NCBI GenBank assembly: GCA_963791145.1
Contig: CAWBRT010000017.1
Location: 186,001-250,000, forward strand
Length of the DNA: 64,000 nt
DNA from: CAWBRT01 sp963791145
Lineage (GTDB): Bacteria; Acidobacteriota; Terriglobia; Terriglobales; Acidobacteriaceae
Direction of reading: 5' to 3'
This document shows, piece after piece, positions 36,523-46,376 of this stretch. Numbering within the stretch: position 1 is the stretch's first letter; each line of letters begins with the position of its first letter. A program made the translations under genes and the position numbers. The notes beneath the pieces are model-generated. The model did not search any database, had not been told where the DNA came from, and saw only the letters and a program-made list of their open reading frames with translations.

Positions 36523-38464
36523 CTACACCTTTTCCTGGGGAACTTCGTCCACGGCACGGAGGGCTTTGTCGATTTCGAGCTTCTCCCGTAAGAGCTGCTC
36601 AAGCCGCGCGGCGTCCTGCTTCTGCTCGGCCTCGGCGATAAGGCTCTTCAACTCTCTCTGTCGTTGCACCAGCTTACGACGCCGCAGAGCGTCGAGCGTA
36701 GCGTGCAGCAGCTCCGGGGTAAGCTGCTCCTGCTCTTCGATGAGCGCCATCGCCAGGAGCCGGCGCTCGGGCTCCGGTAAATCCAGGCTTAAGGGATCTT
36801 GTCCCTGCTCGAAGACCAGGCGCAGCTTCTCAAGAAAAGCTTCCGCCGGAAGACCCTCGTGCAGGCGCTCCGAGGCCAGGGCGAAGTGCGCCTGGCGCTG
36901 CGGGTCGAACTCCGGATCATCGCCTTCGCGGGATGGAAGCCGGCTAGTGCCAGAAGGGGCATGAGCGGGTTTCTCGTCGGCAACGGCACTGCCATTAGTC
37001 GACCCCGCCAGAGCGCGGATCAGCACCCGCTCGGCATCGGTGAGATCGGAGCGGGCAGCGCCCGCGAGCCTGGTGGAGGCGCGCGCGCCGGCCACATGGC
37101 GCAGCTCCTGGCGCAGCACGGCAGAATCGATCTGCAGCTTCTGGGCGATCTCAGCGGCGATTTCGTCACGGGCGATACGGCTGCGCACGCGCTGAATGTG
37201 AGGCAGCAGGTAATTGACGGCCTTCACCTTGCCTTCCGCCGTCCGCACCGGGAACTGGCGGCGGGCGCGCTCGATCAGGTAGTCGAAATACTTCTGTGAA
37301 TTTTTGAGCGCGTCCGCGTAGGCTGGGGCGCCTTTGCGGCGGATGAACAGGTCGGGGTCGAAGCCCTGCTCCAGGGTCAGCACGCGGATCTCGAAGTCTT
37401 CGCCGACCAGCAGGCCGAGCGAGCGCTCGGCGGCGGCGGCGCCGGCCGTGTCGGGATCGAAGTTGACCACGATCTTCTTGCTGAAGCGGCTGAGCAGCTT
37501 GGTCTGGATTTCGGTGAACGCCGTGCCGGAGCTGGCGATAACATTGTGGAAGCCGGCGTTAAAGACCGAGATGCAATCCATCTGGCCTTCCACCAGGATG
37601 ACGTAGTCGAGCTCGCGAATGGGCTGCTTGGCCAGAGTGCAGGTTATAGAGCACCCGCGACTTCTGGTAGATGGGCGTCTCGGGAGAGTTCAGATATTTG
37701 GGTCCGCCCCGCCCTGCGGGGTCGTCGGCGGCCAGAGTACGGCCGGTGAAGGCAATGACCCTGCCCTGCTCGTTGCAGATGGGAAAGAGCACGCGGTTGC
37801 GGAATCGGGAGTAAAGGGCGGAGCGCTGGACGAGAGCGGCGGGCTTCGCATCTCCTCCTGTATTCGCATTCGGCGCGACAGCGGCGTTGGGTTCTTTCCA
37901 GGAGAAGAGGCCCGATTCACGCAGTACATCTTCCTGCACCCGGTCCTGGAGGGCATCGCGCAGCAGGAATCCCGACTCCGGGGCGTAGCCGATACGAAAG
38001 CGCTCCAGCGCTTCTCCGTCCAGGCCGCGACCCTTCAGGTACTCGCGGGCATGCGCTGCCTCGGGGCGCTGCAGTTGCTTCTGGAAGAACTGGCAGGCGA
38101 CCTCATAGAGATCGAGCAGCGTCCCCCGCATTTTGGCCTCGCGCGCCTCGGCGGGACTGTCGAACTGCACCTTCGGCATGGGCACGCCGAGCTTTTGCGC
38201 CAGCAGCCGCACGGCCTCGGGGAAGGAGATGTTCTCGATCTTCTGCAGGAACTTGAAGACGTCTCCCGACTCGCCGCAGCCAAAGCAGTGGTAGAACTGG
38301 CGCGTGGCATGCACCGAGAACGACGGCGTTTTTTCCCCGTGAAAGGGACACAGCCCGGAGTAGTTCTGCGCGCCGGCGCGCTTCAGGCGCACGTATTCGC
38401 CGACGATGCGAACGATGTCGGCCTGCTGCTTGAGGGTCTGGGCAAAATCTCCGGACGAGGCCAT
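36523..38464 (-). CDS. dnaG: DnaG primase (one frameshift)
   Basis: Two pieces give a primase of about 645 aa. MASSGDFAQTLKQQADIVRI starts it at 38464; the CHC2 zinc finger is CPFHGEKTPSFS ... FYHCFGCG; the TOPRIM core continues after the shift near 37635 as VEGQMDCISVF and VNFDPDTAG. The expected sequence at the joint is YNL-H-(W/L)-A-K-Q, restored by removing one base from CACTCTGGCC. dnaG directly upstream of rpoD is the common macromolecular-synthesis order. Confidence 0.95.
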
Positions 38465-38768
38465 CCTGACCAGTGTGCCTCAGGAGCGGCGGCGGCGCAG
38501 CAGCGACGTGCCGCAATCCTGTGGAAAGCCTGTGGATTGCGAGTCTTTGCCCTGCGGCTGTGTGGAAAAAGGGTTTGTGAGCACCTCGTCTGCCGCCCTG
38601 CGTGCGCGCCGCGGAGTGGCTCCGGAGTATCTCGCCTAAGCTGCGCAAGCCCGTACAACTAAGCGATGTCTTCCGGGTTGAGTGGCCTGTGGCGCTCGTG
38701 GCCGCTGGGACTGAACAGCATCGATCAGCCGCCGGGCATCACAGCTTTGTATTTGGTCAGGAGGAACG
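38465..38768. promoter_or_regulatory. upstream region of dnaG with DnaA-box-like words
   Basis: Three words close to the DnaA box TGTGGATAA occur: TGTGGAAAG (38520), TGTGGATTG (38531) and TGTGGAAAA (38561, 8 of 9). They lie within 60 bp just ahead of dnaG. No gene seen. Confidence 0.35.
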
Positions 38769-39470
38769 ATGAAGTTGCGCGGGGCGGTGCGGCTGATTTC
38801 CGCGTTGTTGATGCTCAGTTTGGTGGCTTCCGCTCAGCGTAAGGGGAAATTTGAAATCTCTCCCTTCGCGGGCTGGGAAACCAGCGGCAGCTTTCCGGTG
38901 CAAACGAGCACGGCTCTAGGCGGCTCGTTCGTGCCTACTGTTCCCGCCACCACCTCGACTGTCGACCGGCTCCGGCTTAACAGCTCGCTGAGTTACGGCG
39001 GTTACATCGACTACGCGATTCTCGATAAATTGGAACTGGAAGGACTTTGGGCGCATAACCAGAGCACCTACAGCCAGCATGATTTCACCACCGGGCTCTA
39101 TAGCTTCGCCTTTGATTCCCACGTCGACCAGGTGGAATTCGGAGTGCTTTATCCCTTCCGCATTGGCGGATTCTATTACACCGAAGACAGACACTTCGAG
39201 CCCTTCGTGGCCGGAGGGCTGGGCTTCACGCATGAATCCAACCGACAAGGCAACCCCAACCGGACGAGCTTTGCCTTTAACCTGGGAGGCGGAGCGAAGC
39301 TCTTCTTGTCGAAGCATTTCGGGTTGCGGGGAGATATCCGCTACATGCCTACTTACGCCAACACCACGACGGGCGTCTCTTGCGATCCATTCGGTAACTG
39401 CTTCGGCGTGCGCCAGCGTAACTTTCAAAGCCGCGCGAATTTTACCGGGGGGATCATCTTACGGTTCTGA
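38769..39470 (+). CDS. outer-membrane beta-barrel protein
   Basis: 233 aa. Signal peptide to about SLVASAQ; then alternating strands, GGYIDYAILDKLELEGLWAH, ending in the outer-membrane insertion signal F at the C-terminus (GGIILRF). OmpA/OmpW-like eight-stranded size. RBS GAGGAACG before ATG 38769. Function unknown. Confidence 0.8.
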   Translation: MKLRGAVRLISALLMLSLVASAQRKGKFEISPFAGWETSGSFPVQTSTALGGSFVPTVPATTSTVDRLRLNSSLSYGGYIDYAILDKLELEGLWAHNQSTYSQHDFTTGLYSFAFDSHVDQVEFGVLYPFRIGGFYYTEDRHFEPFVAGGLGFTHESNRQGNPNRTSFAFNLGGGAKLFLSKHFGLRGDIRYMPTYANTTTGVSCDPFGNCFGVRQRNFQSRANFTGGIILRF

Positions 39471-39555
39471 AACTCTCAGGGGCTAAAGCCGTGAGTCGAG
39501 GAATCTTGTGCTCGCTTTCATAACAGCAAACACAAGATCCCTCCACTCGGCTCCT

Positions 39556-39597
39556 CCACCCCAACAACGGCAAAGACGGCCGTTGTTGGGGCCCCGG
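39556..39597 (+). repeat. family 1 palindrome nested in a family 3 repeat
   Basis: CCACCCCAACAACGGC ... GCCGTTGTTGGGGCCCCGGG, flanked by the family 3 ends CCCTCCACTCGG and CTCGGTCGGGATGACG. Confidence 0.75.
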
Positions 39598-39694
39598 GCT
39601 TCGCCTCGGTCGGGATGACGTTCTTGGTGAGTAAAGATTATCTGCAGGAATTGAGAGGGTTCTGTTGCTGCAACCCGGTGAAAGGTCTCGGCAA

Positions 39695-39730
39695 CCCACA
39701 TCTGCCAAAAGAGGGCAGATGTGGGGTACC
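39695..39730. repeat. family 2 palindrome (CCCACATCTGCC form)
   Basis: CCCACATCTGCC, AAAAGA, GGGCAGATGTGGGGTACC. Confidence 0.8.
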
Positions 39731-39753
39731 GCCAGGAGGATTTGAAGAAACTG

Positions 39754-39801
39754 CAGATCCTTCGACTCGCGCCCAAAAACAAGGCGCTCGCTCAGGATGA
39801 C
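39754..39801. repeat. family 3 repeat
   Basis: GATCCTTCGACTCGCG ... GCGCTCGCTCAGGATGACA; inverted relation to 7501-7577. Confidence 0.7.
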
Positions 39802-39956
39802 ACTTCCAATTCATGAAGGTATTTCTATGACGACGTCTCTATTTCTGACGACGACACATTTTCTAGCGGCGACATATTCATTCCTGAACGTTCTTCCCTT
39901 CCTTCTACAAGACCGCTTCTCCGTGTTCCTCTGTGTCCTCTGTGGTTGAGTCATCG

Positions 39957-41258
39957 TCACTGCGCGAGCAGGGCGAACGCTTCCCGCGCGGCGGCCACGG
40001 TTTCCGCGATGTCGTTTTCGGTGTGGGCGGTGCTCAGGAAGGCGGCCTCGAATTGCGACGGCGGCAGCCAGATGCCGGCGTTCAGCATGGCGCGATGAAA
40101 GCGGCCGAAGCGTTCGGTATCGCAGCCGGAGGCCGACTCCCAATCGGTGACCGGGTGGCCGACGAAAAAGAACGTGAACATCGATCCCATCTGATTCACC
40201 GTGATTGCCGTCCCGGCTGCGCGCGCGGCTTCGCTCACCTGGGTTACCAGGGAGCGAGTCAGCTTCTCCAGGCGCGCATAGAGGGCTTTGCCCTGGTTGC
40301 GCAGCGTGCATAGCATGGCGAGGCCGGCGGCCATGGCCAGCGGATTGCCGCTCAGCGTGCCTGCCTGGTACATGGGGCCGAGCGGGGCGACCAGCTCCAT
40401 CAGATCGCCGCGGCCGCCATAAGCTCCTACAGGCAGGCCGCCGCCGATGACCTTGCCGAGCGTGGTCAGGTCCGGGCGGATGCCGTAGAGCTCCTGCGCG
40501 CCGCCAAAGGCGACACGGAAGCCGGTCATAACCTCGTCGAAGATCAGCAGCGAGCCGTCGCGCCGGGTGATTTCGCGGAGGAATTCGAGATAGCCTGGCT
40601 GGGGCGGAACGCAGCCCATGTTCCCGACCACCGGCTCGACAATCACGCAGGCAATCTGACCCTTAAACTTGGCGAAGGCCTCTGCGACAGCCTGGCGATC
40701 ATTGAAGGGCAGCGCCAAGGTGAATTGCACGAACTCCTCGGGAACTCCGGCCGAGCCGGGAATACCCAGAGTGGCGACGCCGGAGCCTGCCTTGACCAGC
40801 AGCGCATCGGTGTGGCCGTGATAGCAGCCCACGAACTTGATAATGTATTTGCGTCCGGTGGCGGCGCGGGCCAAACGAATAGCGGACATCGTGGCCTCGG
40901 TCCCGGAGCTGACGAAGCGCACCTTTTCCATCGACGGGAAGGCTTCGATGACAGCCTCGGCCAACTCGATCTCGGCCGCGGTGGAGGCGCCGAAACTGGT
41001 TCCCTTGCGCGCCGCCTCGATCACCGCCTCGACCACTTCGGGCGCCGCATGGCCCAGCAACAGAGGTCCCCATGAACCCACGTAGTCGATGTAGGAGTTG
41101 CCGTCGGCGTCCCAGACGCGGGCTCCTTCCCCACGAACCACAAACGGCGGTTCTCCGCCGACGGCACGAAAGGCGCGCACGGGAGAGTTGACTCCGCCGG
41201 GAATCAGCCGCTCTGCCCGTTGCTGCAGCTTGCGGGAGTGATCGAGTCGAATGGCCAT
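39957..41258 (-). CDS. hemL: glutamate-1-semialdehyde 2,1-aminomutase
   Basis: 433 aa from ATG 41258 (RBS AGGACAG); an upstream start at 41330 is not conserved. LIPGGVNSPVRAFRAVGG, FVSSGTEATMSAIRLARA, LLIFDEVMTGFR and the PLP lysine in LTTLGKVIGGGLPVGAYGG are diagnostic. It makes 5-aminolevulinate in the C5 pathway, the entry to all tetrapyrroles including heme and the siroheme of DsrAB. Confidence 0.97.
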   Translation of the reverse strand: MAIRLDHSRKLQQRAERLIPGGVNSPVRAFRAVGGEPPFVVRGEGARVWDADGNSYIDYVGSWGPLLLGHAAPEVVEAVIEAARKGTSFGASTAAEIELAEAVIEAFPSMEKVRFVSSGTEATMSAIRLARAATGRKYIIKFVGCYHGHTDALLVKAGSGVATLGIPGSAGVPEEFVQFTLALPFNDRQAVAEAFAKFKGQIACVIVEPVVGNMGCVPPQPGYLEFLREITRRDGSLLIFDEVMTGFRVAFGGAQELYGIRPDLTTLGKVIGGGLPVGAYGGRGDLMELVAPLGPMYQAGTLSGNPLAMAAGLAMLCTLRNQGKALYARLEKLTRSLVTQVSEAARAAGTAITVNQMGSMFTFFFVGHPVTDWESASGCDTERFGRFHRAMLNAGIWLPPSQFEAAFLSTAHTENDIAETVAAAREAFALLAQ

Positions 41259-41490
41259 GAAACTGTCCTTCGCCCAGCCGGTCCTGGAACCGCTTCCGTC
41301 AGGGACTTCTGAAACTCTGCAGCGCAACACTCGCGAGAAGAGGCATTAACAACCAATTCACTATAGCGCACCCGGCTCTGGCGTATGGTCAAGCAAGGCC
41401 CGGGGTCGAGGAGGGCGGGATGGTTTTTGCGGGCCAATAAAATTAATATTGCAAGTGAGAAGATGTCGGGGTACTCTGGGGTGGAATTCC

Positions 41491-41509
41491 GAAAATGATT
41501 TTCAATTTC
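41491..41509. promoter_or_regulatory. Fur-box-like sequence upstream of the porin gene
   Basis: GAAAATGATTTTCAATTTC matches the 19-bp Fur consensus GATAATGATAATCATTATC at 14 of 19 positions and lies 40 bp before the porin start. Such AT-rich matches arise by chance. Confidence 0.3.
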
Positions 41510-41549
41510 ATATATATCACGGGCTCAGTCTGCGCCCGGCGGAGCACTC

Positions 41550-42947
41550 TTGGATCGTCGTTTCGTAGTCAAGTCTCTTTCCCTGTTGCTGACGATTCTC
41601 ATCATCTTTAGCTGCGTAAAGCCTGCGCAGGCCACGGAACCCGAGGAAGAAAGTGCGGAAAAGAAGCCGACCGTCACCGTCTTTCCGCACTCCGACAGCA
41701 GCCGCTTTTGGGTTTCCGGGCAGGCGAATTTCATCTTTCAGGCACATCCGGAGTTTCCCGCCAAGTACAACGGCCCGAACAGCCTGTCACCGCTGGGCCA
41801 GAGCGCGTCCTCGCGCGTACTGACGCTTTTCACCGGCGTGCAACTCACCAAGCGCGACGAACTCTTATTCGATCTGGAGGAAACCGGCGGACACGGCATA
41901 GGCGAGGCGCTGGGGCTGGCGGGCTTTACCAATCTCGACGTGGTGCGCAATCCTTCTCTCGGCGCGGGGCCGTACATGGCGCGCGTGATGTACCATCGCA
42001 TCTTTGCCTTGAGCAAAGAAAATATCAGCGCGGAAAGAAATCCGTTCTCGCTGTTCACGCAATTGCCGGCCCGCCGGCTTGAGCTCCGCTTCGGCAAGTT
42101 CAGCACGGCCGATTTCTTCGATCTGAATTCCGTCGGCACCGACAGCCACCTGCAGTTCATGAACTGGACAGTCGACAACAACGGCACCTACGACTACGCG
42201 GCCAACACTCGCGGCTATACCTATGGTGCAATCCTCGAGTACCAGGAGCGCAAATGGGGGGTGCGCTTCGGCGAGCTATTGATGCCCAAAGTCGCCAACG
42301 GCATCAACCTGGATGCTGATGTAACACGGGCGCGGGCGGAGAACATTGAGTTCGAGCTGCGTCCCGAGTTGCTGAAGAAGCGTAAAACTGTCCTGCGGCC
42401 GCTTTCTTATATAAATCACGCCAACATGGGTGACTATCGCCAGGCGAATTCGCTCTTACAGCAGGGGATTGGAACACTCACCCCGATCATCGAGAGCACG
42501 CGCCGGCAGGGAACGATCAAGTACGGCTTCGGCCTCAACGCGGAACAGGAGCTGACGCGTGATCTGCGCCTGGGGGCGCGCTGGGGATGGAGCGAGGGCC
42601 GGCATGAGTCGTTCGTCTATACCGAAGTGGACAGCACGGTCTTGCTATGCGCTGACTACACTGGACGGCGCTGGAAACGTCCCCAGGACAAAGCTGGTTT
42701 GGCCTTCGTCAGCAACGGAATTTCCAAGGACCATCAGCAGTATCTGCGACTTGGCGGGCTGGGGTTCCTGCTCGGCGACGGCAATCTCAATTACGGCCGC
42801 GAAAACATCCTGGAGTTCTACTACACGCTGCATCTGTGGCGCGGCTTCTTTGCCTCTTTCGATCTGCAGCACATCAACAATCCGGGATATAACCGCGACC
42901 GCGGCCCCGTGCTGGTTCCGGCGCTGCGCCTGCACGTGGATTTTTGA
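41550..42947 (+). CDS. carbohydrate-selective porin, OprB-like
   Basis: 465 aa. Signal peptide SLSLLLTILIIFSCVKPAQA, then a barrel with SSRVLTLFTGVQLTKRDELL, ELRFGKFSTADFFDLNSVGTDSH, LGGLGFLLGDGNLNYGREN and the C-terminal LVPALRLHVDF, ending in F. These fit the OprB/AlgE-like outer-membrane porins for sugars. Start: TTG 41550 is the earliest fitting codon. Confidence 0.8.
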   Translation: MDRRFVVKSLSLLLTILIIFSCVKPAQATEPEEESAEKKPTVTVFPHSDSSRFWVSGQANFIFQAHPEFPAKYNGPNSLSPLGQSASSRVLTLFTGVQLTKRDELLFDLEETGGHGIGEALGLAGFTNLDVVRNPSLGAGPYMARVMYHRIFALSKENISAERNPFSLFTQLPARRLELRFGKFSTADFFDLNSVGTDSHLQFMNWTVDNNGTYDYAANTRGYTYGAILEYQERKWGVRFGELLMPKVANGINLDADVTRARAENIEFELRPELLKKRKTVLRPLSYINHANMGDYRQANSLLQQGIGTLTPIIESTRRQGTIKYGFGLNAEQELTRDLRLGARWGWSEGRHESFVYTEVDSTVLLCADYTGRRWKRPQDKAGLAFVSNGISKDHQQYLRLGGLGFLLGDGNLNYGRENILEFYYTLHLWRGFFASFDLQHINNPGYNRDRGPVLVPALRLHVDF

Positions 42948-42960
42948 GACCGCCTAAAAC

Positions 42961-42990
42961 TTAACCACAGAGGACACAGAGGCCACAGAG
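42961..42990. repeat. ACCACAGAGGACACAGAGG repeat (family 5)
   Basis: The AACCACAGAGGACACAGAGG word, present in reverse complement at 39927-39949. Common in several bacterial phyla near gene ends. The partner arm here is degenerate (TTGTGTTCTCTGGGGACTC). Confidence 0.7.
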
Positions 42991-43084
42991 AAAGACCGGC
43001 GATGAGCCAATGTCACCGGCTGATGCTTTGTGTTCTCTGGGGACTCTGCGGTTTGCGGTTGCAGCTTGCGGCGCACCTGATACC

Positions 43085-43573
43085 TTACTTCGCAGATTCG
43101 GAAAAGGCGCGCCGGATGCGGGTGTAGGTCTCGTCCAAGGTTTCGGGCAGAACGCGGGTTTCACTCACTACGCTGATGAAGCTGGCATCAGCCACCCAGC
43201 GCGGCAGCACGTGCATGTGAACGTGCCCGGCGACGCCTGCTCCGGCCGCCTTGCCTATGTTCATGCCCAGGTTGATTCCATCCGGGCGATAGACCTGGCG
43301 CAGAACGGCTTCCATGCGCTGGGCCAGGATGATCAGCTCCTCTGCGGTTTCCGAGGACAGCTTCTGGAGCTGGTCCTGGTGTTCGTAAGGGACCACCATC
43401 ACGTGCCCGCTGGTGTAAGGAAAGGCATTCAGGATAATGAAGCAGTGGTGGCCGCGATAGACGATGCGCGCCTGCTCGTCGGACTCCCTAAGCCTCTCGC
43501 AAAAGATGCACCCGGAATCCTTGCTCGTGTCGGTGATGTAAGCGTAACGCCACGGGGTCCAGAGGTAGTCCAT
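43085..43573 (-). CDS. HIT-family hydrolase/AP4A phosphorylase-like protein
   Basis: 162 aa. The histidine triad is GHVHMHVLPRW; SGCIFCERLRES has the zinc-type CxxC of the AP4A branch; GHVMVVPYEHQDQLQKLS follows. It hydrolyses nucleotide phosphates such as Ap4A or adenylylated amines. Stop 43085; no operon partner. Confidence 0.92.
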   Translation of the reverse strand: MDYLWTPWRYAYITDTSKDSGCIFCERLRESDEQARIVYRGHHCFIILNAFPYTSGHVMVVPYEHQDQLQKLSSETAEELIILAQRMEAVLRQVYRPDGINLGMNIGKAAGAGVAGHVHMHVLPRWVADASFISVVSETRVLPETLDETYTRIRRAFSESAK

Positions 43574-43624
43574 GTTGCCGAGAGTACCAGAAGCGCGGCC
43601 CCGGCGGGGAGAAACCAGCCGGGT

Positions 43625-44185
43625 TCACGCGCGCGAGAGGTAAGCGCCTTCCGAGGTATCGACCTTGATCTTGTCGCCCTCGTTGATGAAGGGCGGCACC
43701 TGCACGACGAGCCCGGTTTCCGTCTTGGCCGGCTTGGTGACGCTGCTGGCGGTGGCCGACTTCAGGCCGGGCTCGGTCTCGACTACCGTAAGTTCCACCG
43801 TCTGCGGCAGCTCGATGCCGACCGGCTTGCCGTCAAAGAATTCAACCGTGATCTGCAGATTAGCCGTCAGGTATTCCACGGCGTCGCCCAGGATGTCATG
43901 TTTCAGCGGCGTCTGCTCGTAGTTCTTTGTATCCATAAAGTAGTAGTCGTCGCCATCGTTATACAGGTACTCCATCTTGACTTCGTCGACGGTAATCTTT
44001 TCGATGGCGTCCCCGGAACGGAAGCGGTGCTCGAACATGGCTCCGGTGCGGAGATTGCGCAGCTTAGCCTGGATAAAAGCACGCAAATTGCCCGGCGTGC
44101 GGTGTTCCACGCTGAACACCGAGTGCAGATCGTTGTTGTGCTTGATGACCATGCCAGGGCGCATTTGTGTGGCCGGAATTGCCAT
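43625..44185 (-). CDS. efp: elongation factor P
   Basis: 186 aa, three-domain EF-P. MRPGMVIKHNNDLHSVFSVE, then the tip loop TPGNLRAFIQAKLRNLRTG, and LPQTVELTVVETEPGLK ... TGLVVQVPPFINEGDKIKVDT. It stimulates peptide-bond formation at polyproline stretches. At the tip the residue aligned with modified Lys34 of E. coli is Asn33, and Arg35 is two places later, so a lysylation (EpmA) target is absent; rhamnosylation of Arg35 or no modification is possible. Confidence 0.95.
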   Translation of the reverse strand: MAIPATQMRPGMVIKHNNDLHSVFSVEHRTPGNLRAFIQAKLRNLRTGAMFEHRFRSGDAIEKITVDEVKMEYLYNDGDDYYFMDTKNYEQTPLKHDILGDAVEYLTANLQITVEFFDGKPVGIELPQTVELTVVETEPGLKSATASSVTKPAKTETGLVVQVPPFINEGDKIKVDTSEGAYLSRA

Positions 44186-44582
44186 TGCTAAGGGAACTCC
44201 TTCCGAATGTAGGATGGCGTCTCAGAACGCTTTGCGGGACAGGAAGACTCCTGCGGAGAGACGAACAAGAAAATTGTACCCTGCCACGCCACAGTTTGGA
44301 AGCTGCGCCGCCCAACAAACGCAAAATCGGCGTTCGCCGGGGACCCCGTTTGGGCAGCGCCGGAGCTGGAAATTCGAACCTGGCTCATCACTCGGGGCAA
44401 GAATCTCGGAGCGATAATGTGCTCATAAAGATCGCAGCGAGAGCTGCAGCTCTGGCCGGCACAGCGGAAAAGAGTTGAACGGGTGGCAACAGTTGGCGCT
44501 CAGGATTTTTCTAAATGGACTCGACCTTCTGGTGGAGCGGCGACTGTTCCGCCTGGTTGATCCTCCGCACAAAGGGGTACGT
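44186..44582. other. intergenic region with a family 1 repeat
   Basis: 397 bp between divergent efp and the YtxH gene. It holds the palindrome at 44308-44348; no gene seen. Confidence 0.5.
44308..44348 (+). repeat. family 1 palindromic repeat (diverged)
   Basis: CCGCCCAACAAACGC ... GGCGTTCGCCGGGGACCCCG; stem partly decayed. Confidence 0.6.
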
Positions 44583-44882
44583 ATGGCCGAGCATCACAAC
44601 TTCAGGGACTCCGGCGACTCTGAAACGAGACGGGGTGGAGTTCCTGTGGCACTGGCTTTTCTGCTGATTGGCATCGGGGTAGGGTCGCTGATTGCGGCCA
44701 TGCTGACACCTAAAACCGGGAAACAGCTTCGCAAGGAGTTGCGCCGCCGGTACGAAGACGCGCGCGAGACCGTGGAAGACTGGGGCGGCCAGGCTTCAGA
44801 CTGGCTGCAGCGCGGCAGCGATTTGGCACAGGCGGCCGGCAGCAAGGTCGCGCCCATTGCGCGGAAATTCACCCGCGAATGA
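44583..44882 (+). CDS. YtxH-like small membrane protein
   Basis: 99 aa from ATG 44583. One transmembrane helix (VALAFLLIGIGVGSLIAAMLT) is followed by PKTGKQLRKELRRRYEDA, the hallmark of YtxH-like (PF12732) proteins, and an amphipathic tail. Linked to stress in other bacteria; role here unknown. Confidence 0.82.
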   Translation: MAEHHNFRDSGDSETRRGGVPVALAFLLIGIGVGSLIAAMLTPKTGKQLRKELRRRYEDARETVEDWGGQASDWLQRGSDLAQAAGSKVAPIARKFTRE

Positions 44883-44950
44883 GATAAGAGCGAGCGGGAC
44901 CCGCTTGCGGTCCCACTGCGAAAAAACTGAAACGCGAAACTCTGGCGTGA

Positions 44951-45868
44951 TTACTTGGCAGCCTGCTGAGCGATGCCGCCTGAGGCAGGCGGGTGCTCGC
45001 GCAACAGCGAGAGGAAGAAAGCCAGCGCCGGCAGGCGGTCATCCTTGCGATAGGCGACGAACAATTCCACAACGGGAGCGGGATCGATATCCAGCGGCCG
45101 GGAGACCACTGTTTTCGGAACCAGCGCCTGCAGGTACTCCGGCAACAGGCTAAAACCTATGCCGGCGGCCACCGCATTCAAAATGGCCAGCACGTTCTCT
45201 GCTTCCAAAGGCGACTGAAAGCGTACGCCCACGCGTTCGCCGATCATATCCATCGCTTGGCGCAACGTGGGAGCGGTGGCACGGGCGATACGGATTAACG
45301 GCATCTCCGCAAGCATAGCGACCGGTACCCGCTCCCGCTGGGCCAGGGGGTGCTGCGCCGGCAGGATGGCGAGAATTCTCTCGCGATCGAATACCTCGCA
45401 AGCAATCTGCTCGTCGTTAATCGGTCCGCGCAGAAACCCAATGTTGATTTCGTGGTTCTGCAGAGCCGTTATCTGCTCCGGAGACGAAAGCGTTCTTAAA
45501 GCGATGTGCACGTCCCGGTAGTCGCGAACCAGTTTCGCCAGCACCGCGCTGAATACCTTGCCCTCGGCGCCGGGCATGAGGCCGATGGTGATCTGACCGG
45601 CTTCGCCCTGGGCGGCCTGGCGTGCCAGCAGCATGGCGATTTCGACCTCCCTCAAAATGCTCCGCGCATGCTCCAGAAAAACACGGCCGGCTTCGGTTAA
45701 CTGCAGGTGATACTTCTCGCGGCGGAAAAGAGGAGTGCCAACAATCTGCTCGAGCCGTTTGACTTGCTGGCTGAGCGACGGTTGAGAGGTATGGAGATGC
45801 TCGGCCGCCCGCGAGACATTCAGCTCTTCCGCAACGGCAACGAAATATCGAAGGAGACGGAGTTCCAT
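44951..45868 (-). CDS. LysR-type regulator
   Basis: 305 aa. HTH: LRYFVAVAEELNVSRAAEHLHTSQPSLSQQVKRLE (in parts), then LPAQHPLAQRERV and AVAAGIGFSLLPEYL of the effector domain; close to the HcaR/CynR-like branch with the EEL-x-(V/F)-(S/T)-RAAE start. It faces the ferredoxin gene across 508 bp. Target unknown. Confidence 0.9.
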   Translation of the reverse strand: MELRLLRYFVAVAEELNVSRAAEHLHTSQPSLSQQVKRLEQIVGTPLFRREKYHLQLTEAGRVFLEHARSILREVEIAMLLARQAAQGEAGQITIGLMPGAEGKVFSAVLAKLVRDYRDVHIALRTLSSPEQITALQNHEINIGFLRGPINDEQIACEVFDRERILAILPAQHPLAQRERVPVAMLAEMPLIRIARATAPTLRQAMDMIGERVGVRFQSPLEAENVLAILNAVAAGIGFSLLPEYLQALVPKTVVSRPLDIDPAPVVELFVAYRKDDRLPALAFFLSLLREHPPASGGIAQQAAK

Positions 45869-46376
45869 TATTCGGCAGGGTTCATGGATAAGGATGTTTT
45901 GCGCTTGCCTTCCTAGTATATTGAAACGCCTTGCCGCCGGAACAACGGATTGCGGGCGGCAGCGAAAGCTTGATTTGGTGATGATTGGACCTGACCATAG
46001 TTTTCACATCTAAAATCCGCGGCCGTGAAGTCTAAGTGCGTGCTTTTGCTCACCCTTCCAAACGCCAGACATCTGCGATCGTCAGCGACAAAGTCTTTCA
46101 CTTTTACCTGAAAGCTTACTAATCTGCGGCTTAGGGGGAACCAGGCGAACTCCAGCAAACGCTAGAGCGCGAATCCTGGCTCCGGAAGATGACACCCGAG
46201 TTTGGGACGAACCCCATGCCGGGGAAATGGGCCCGGCCGGAAAGCTTGCAATTGCGGCACGCAAACGCGTTTGGTGCGCGCCAGGGTTGGGACAAAGAGG
46301 CGCAGGATCGGCGGCAAGCCGAGACGCAGCCTCGGCAAGCGAGCACCTTCGCCCAACAAGCCGCTGAGGAGGAACA
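45869..46376. other. intergenic region between LysR and ferredoxin genes
   Basis: 508 bp between divergent genes; presumably carries both promoters. Open frames are present but none with a recognisable family or RBS. Confidence 0.4.

Larger units (their letters stand above)
39471..39956. repeat. repeat-rich intergenic region, nested families 1-5
   Basis: 486 bp between convergent genes without a gene. In order: CTCAGGGGCTAAAGCC (family 4 start, 39476), AGATCCCTCCACTCGG (family 3), a family 1 palindrome (39556-39597), GGTCGGGATGACG (family 3 end), a family 2 palindrome (39695-39730), a second family 3 copy (39754-39801) and CTCTGTGTCCTCTGTGGTT (family 5, 39927-39949). Confidence 0.65.
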
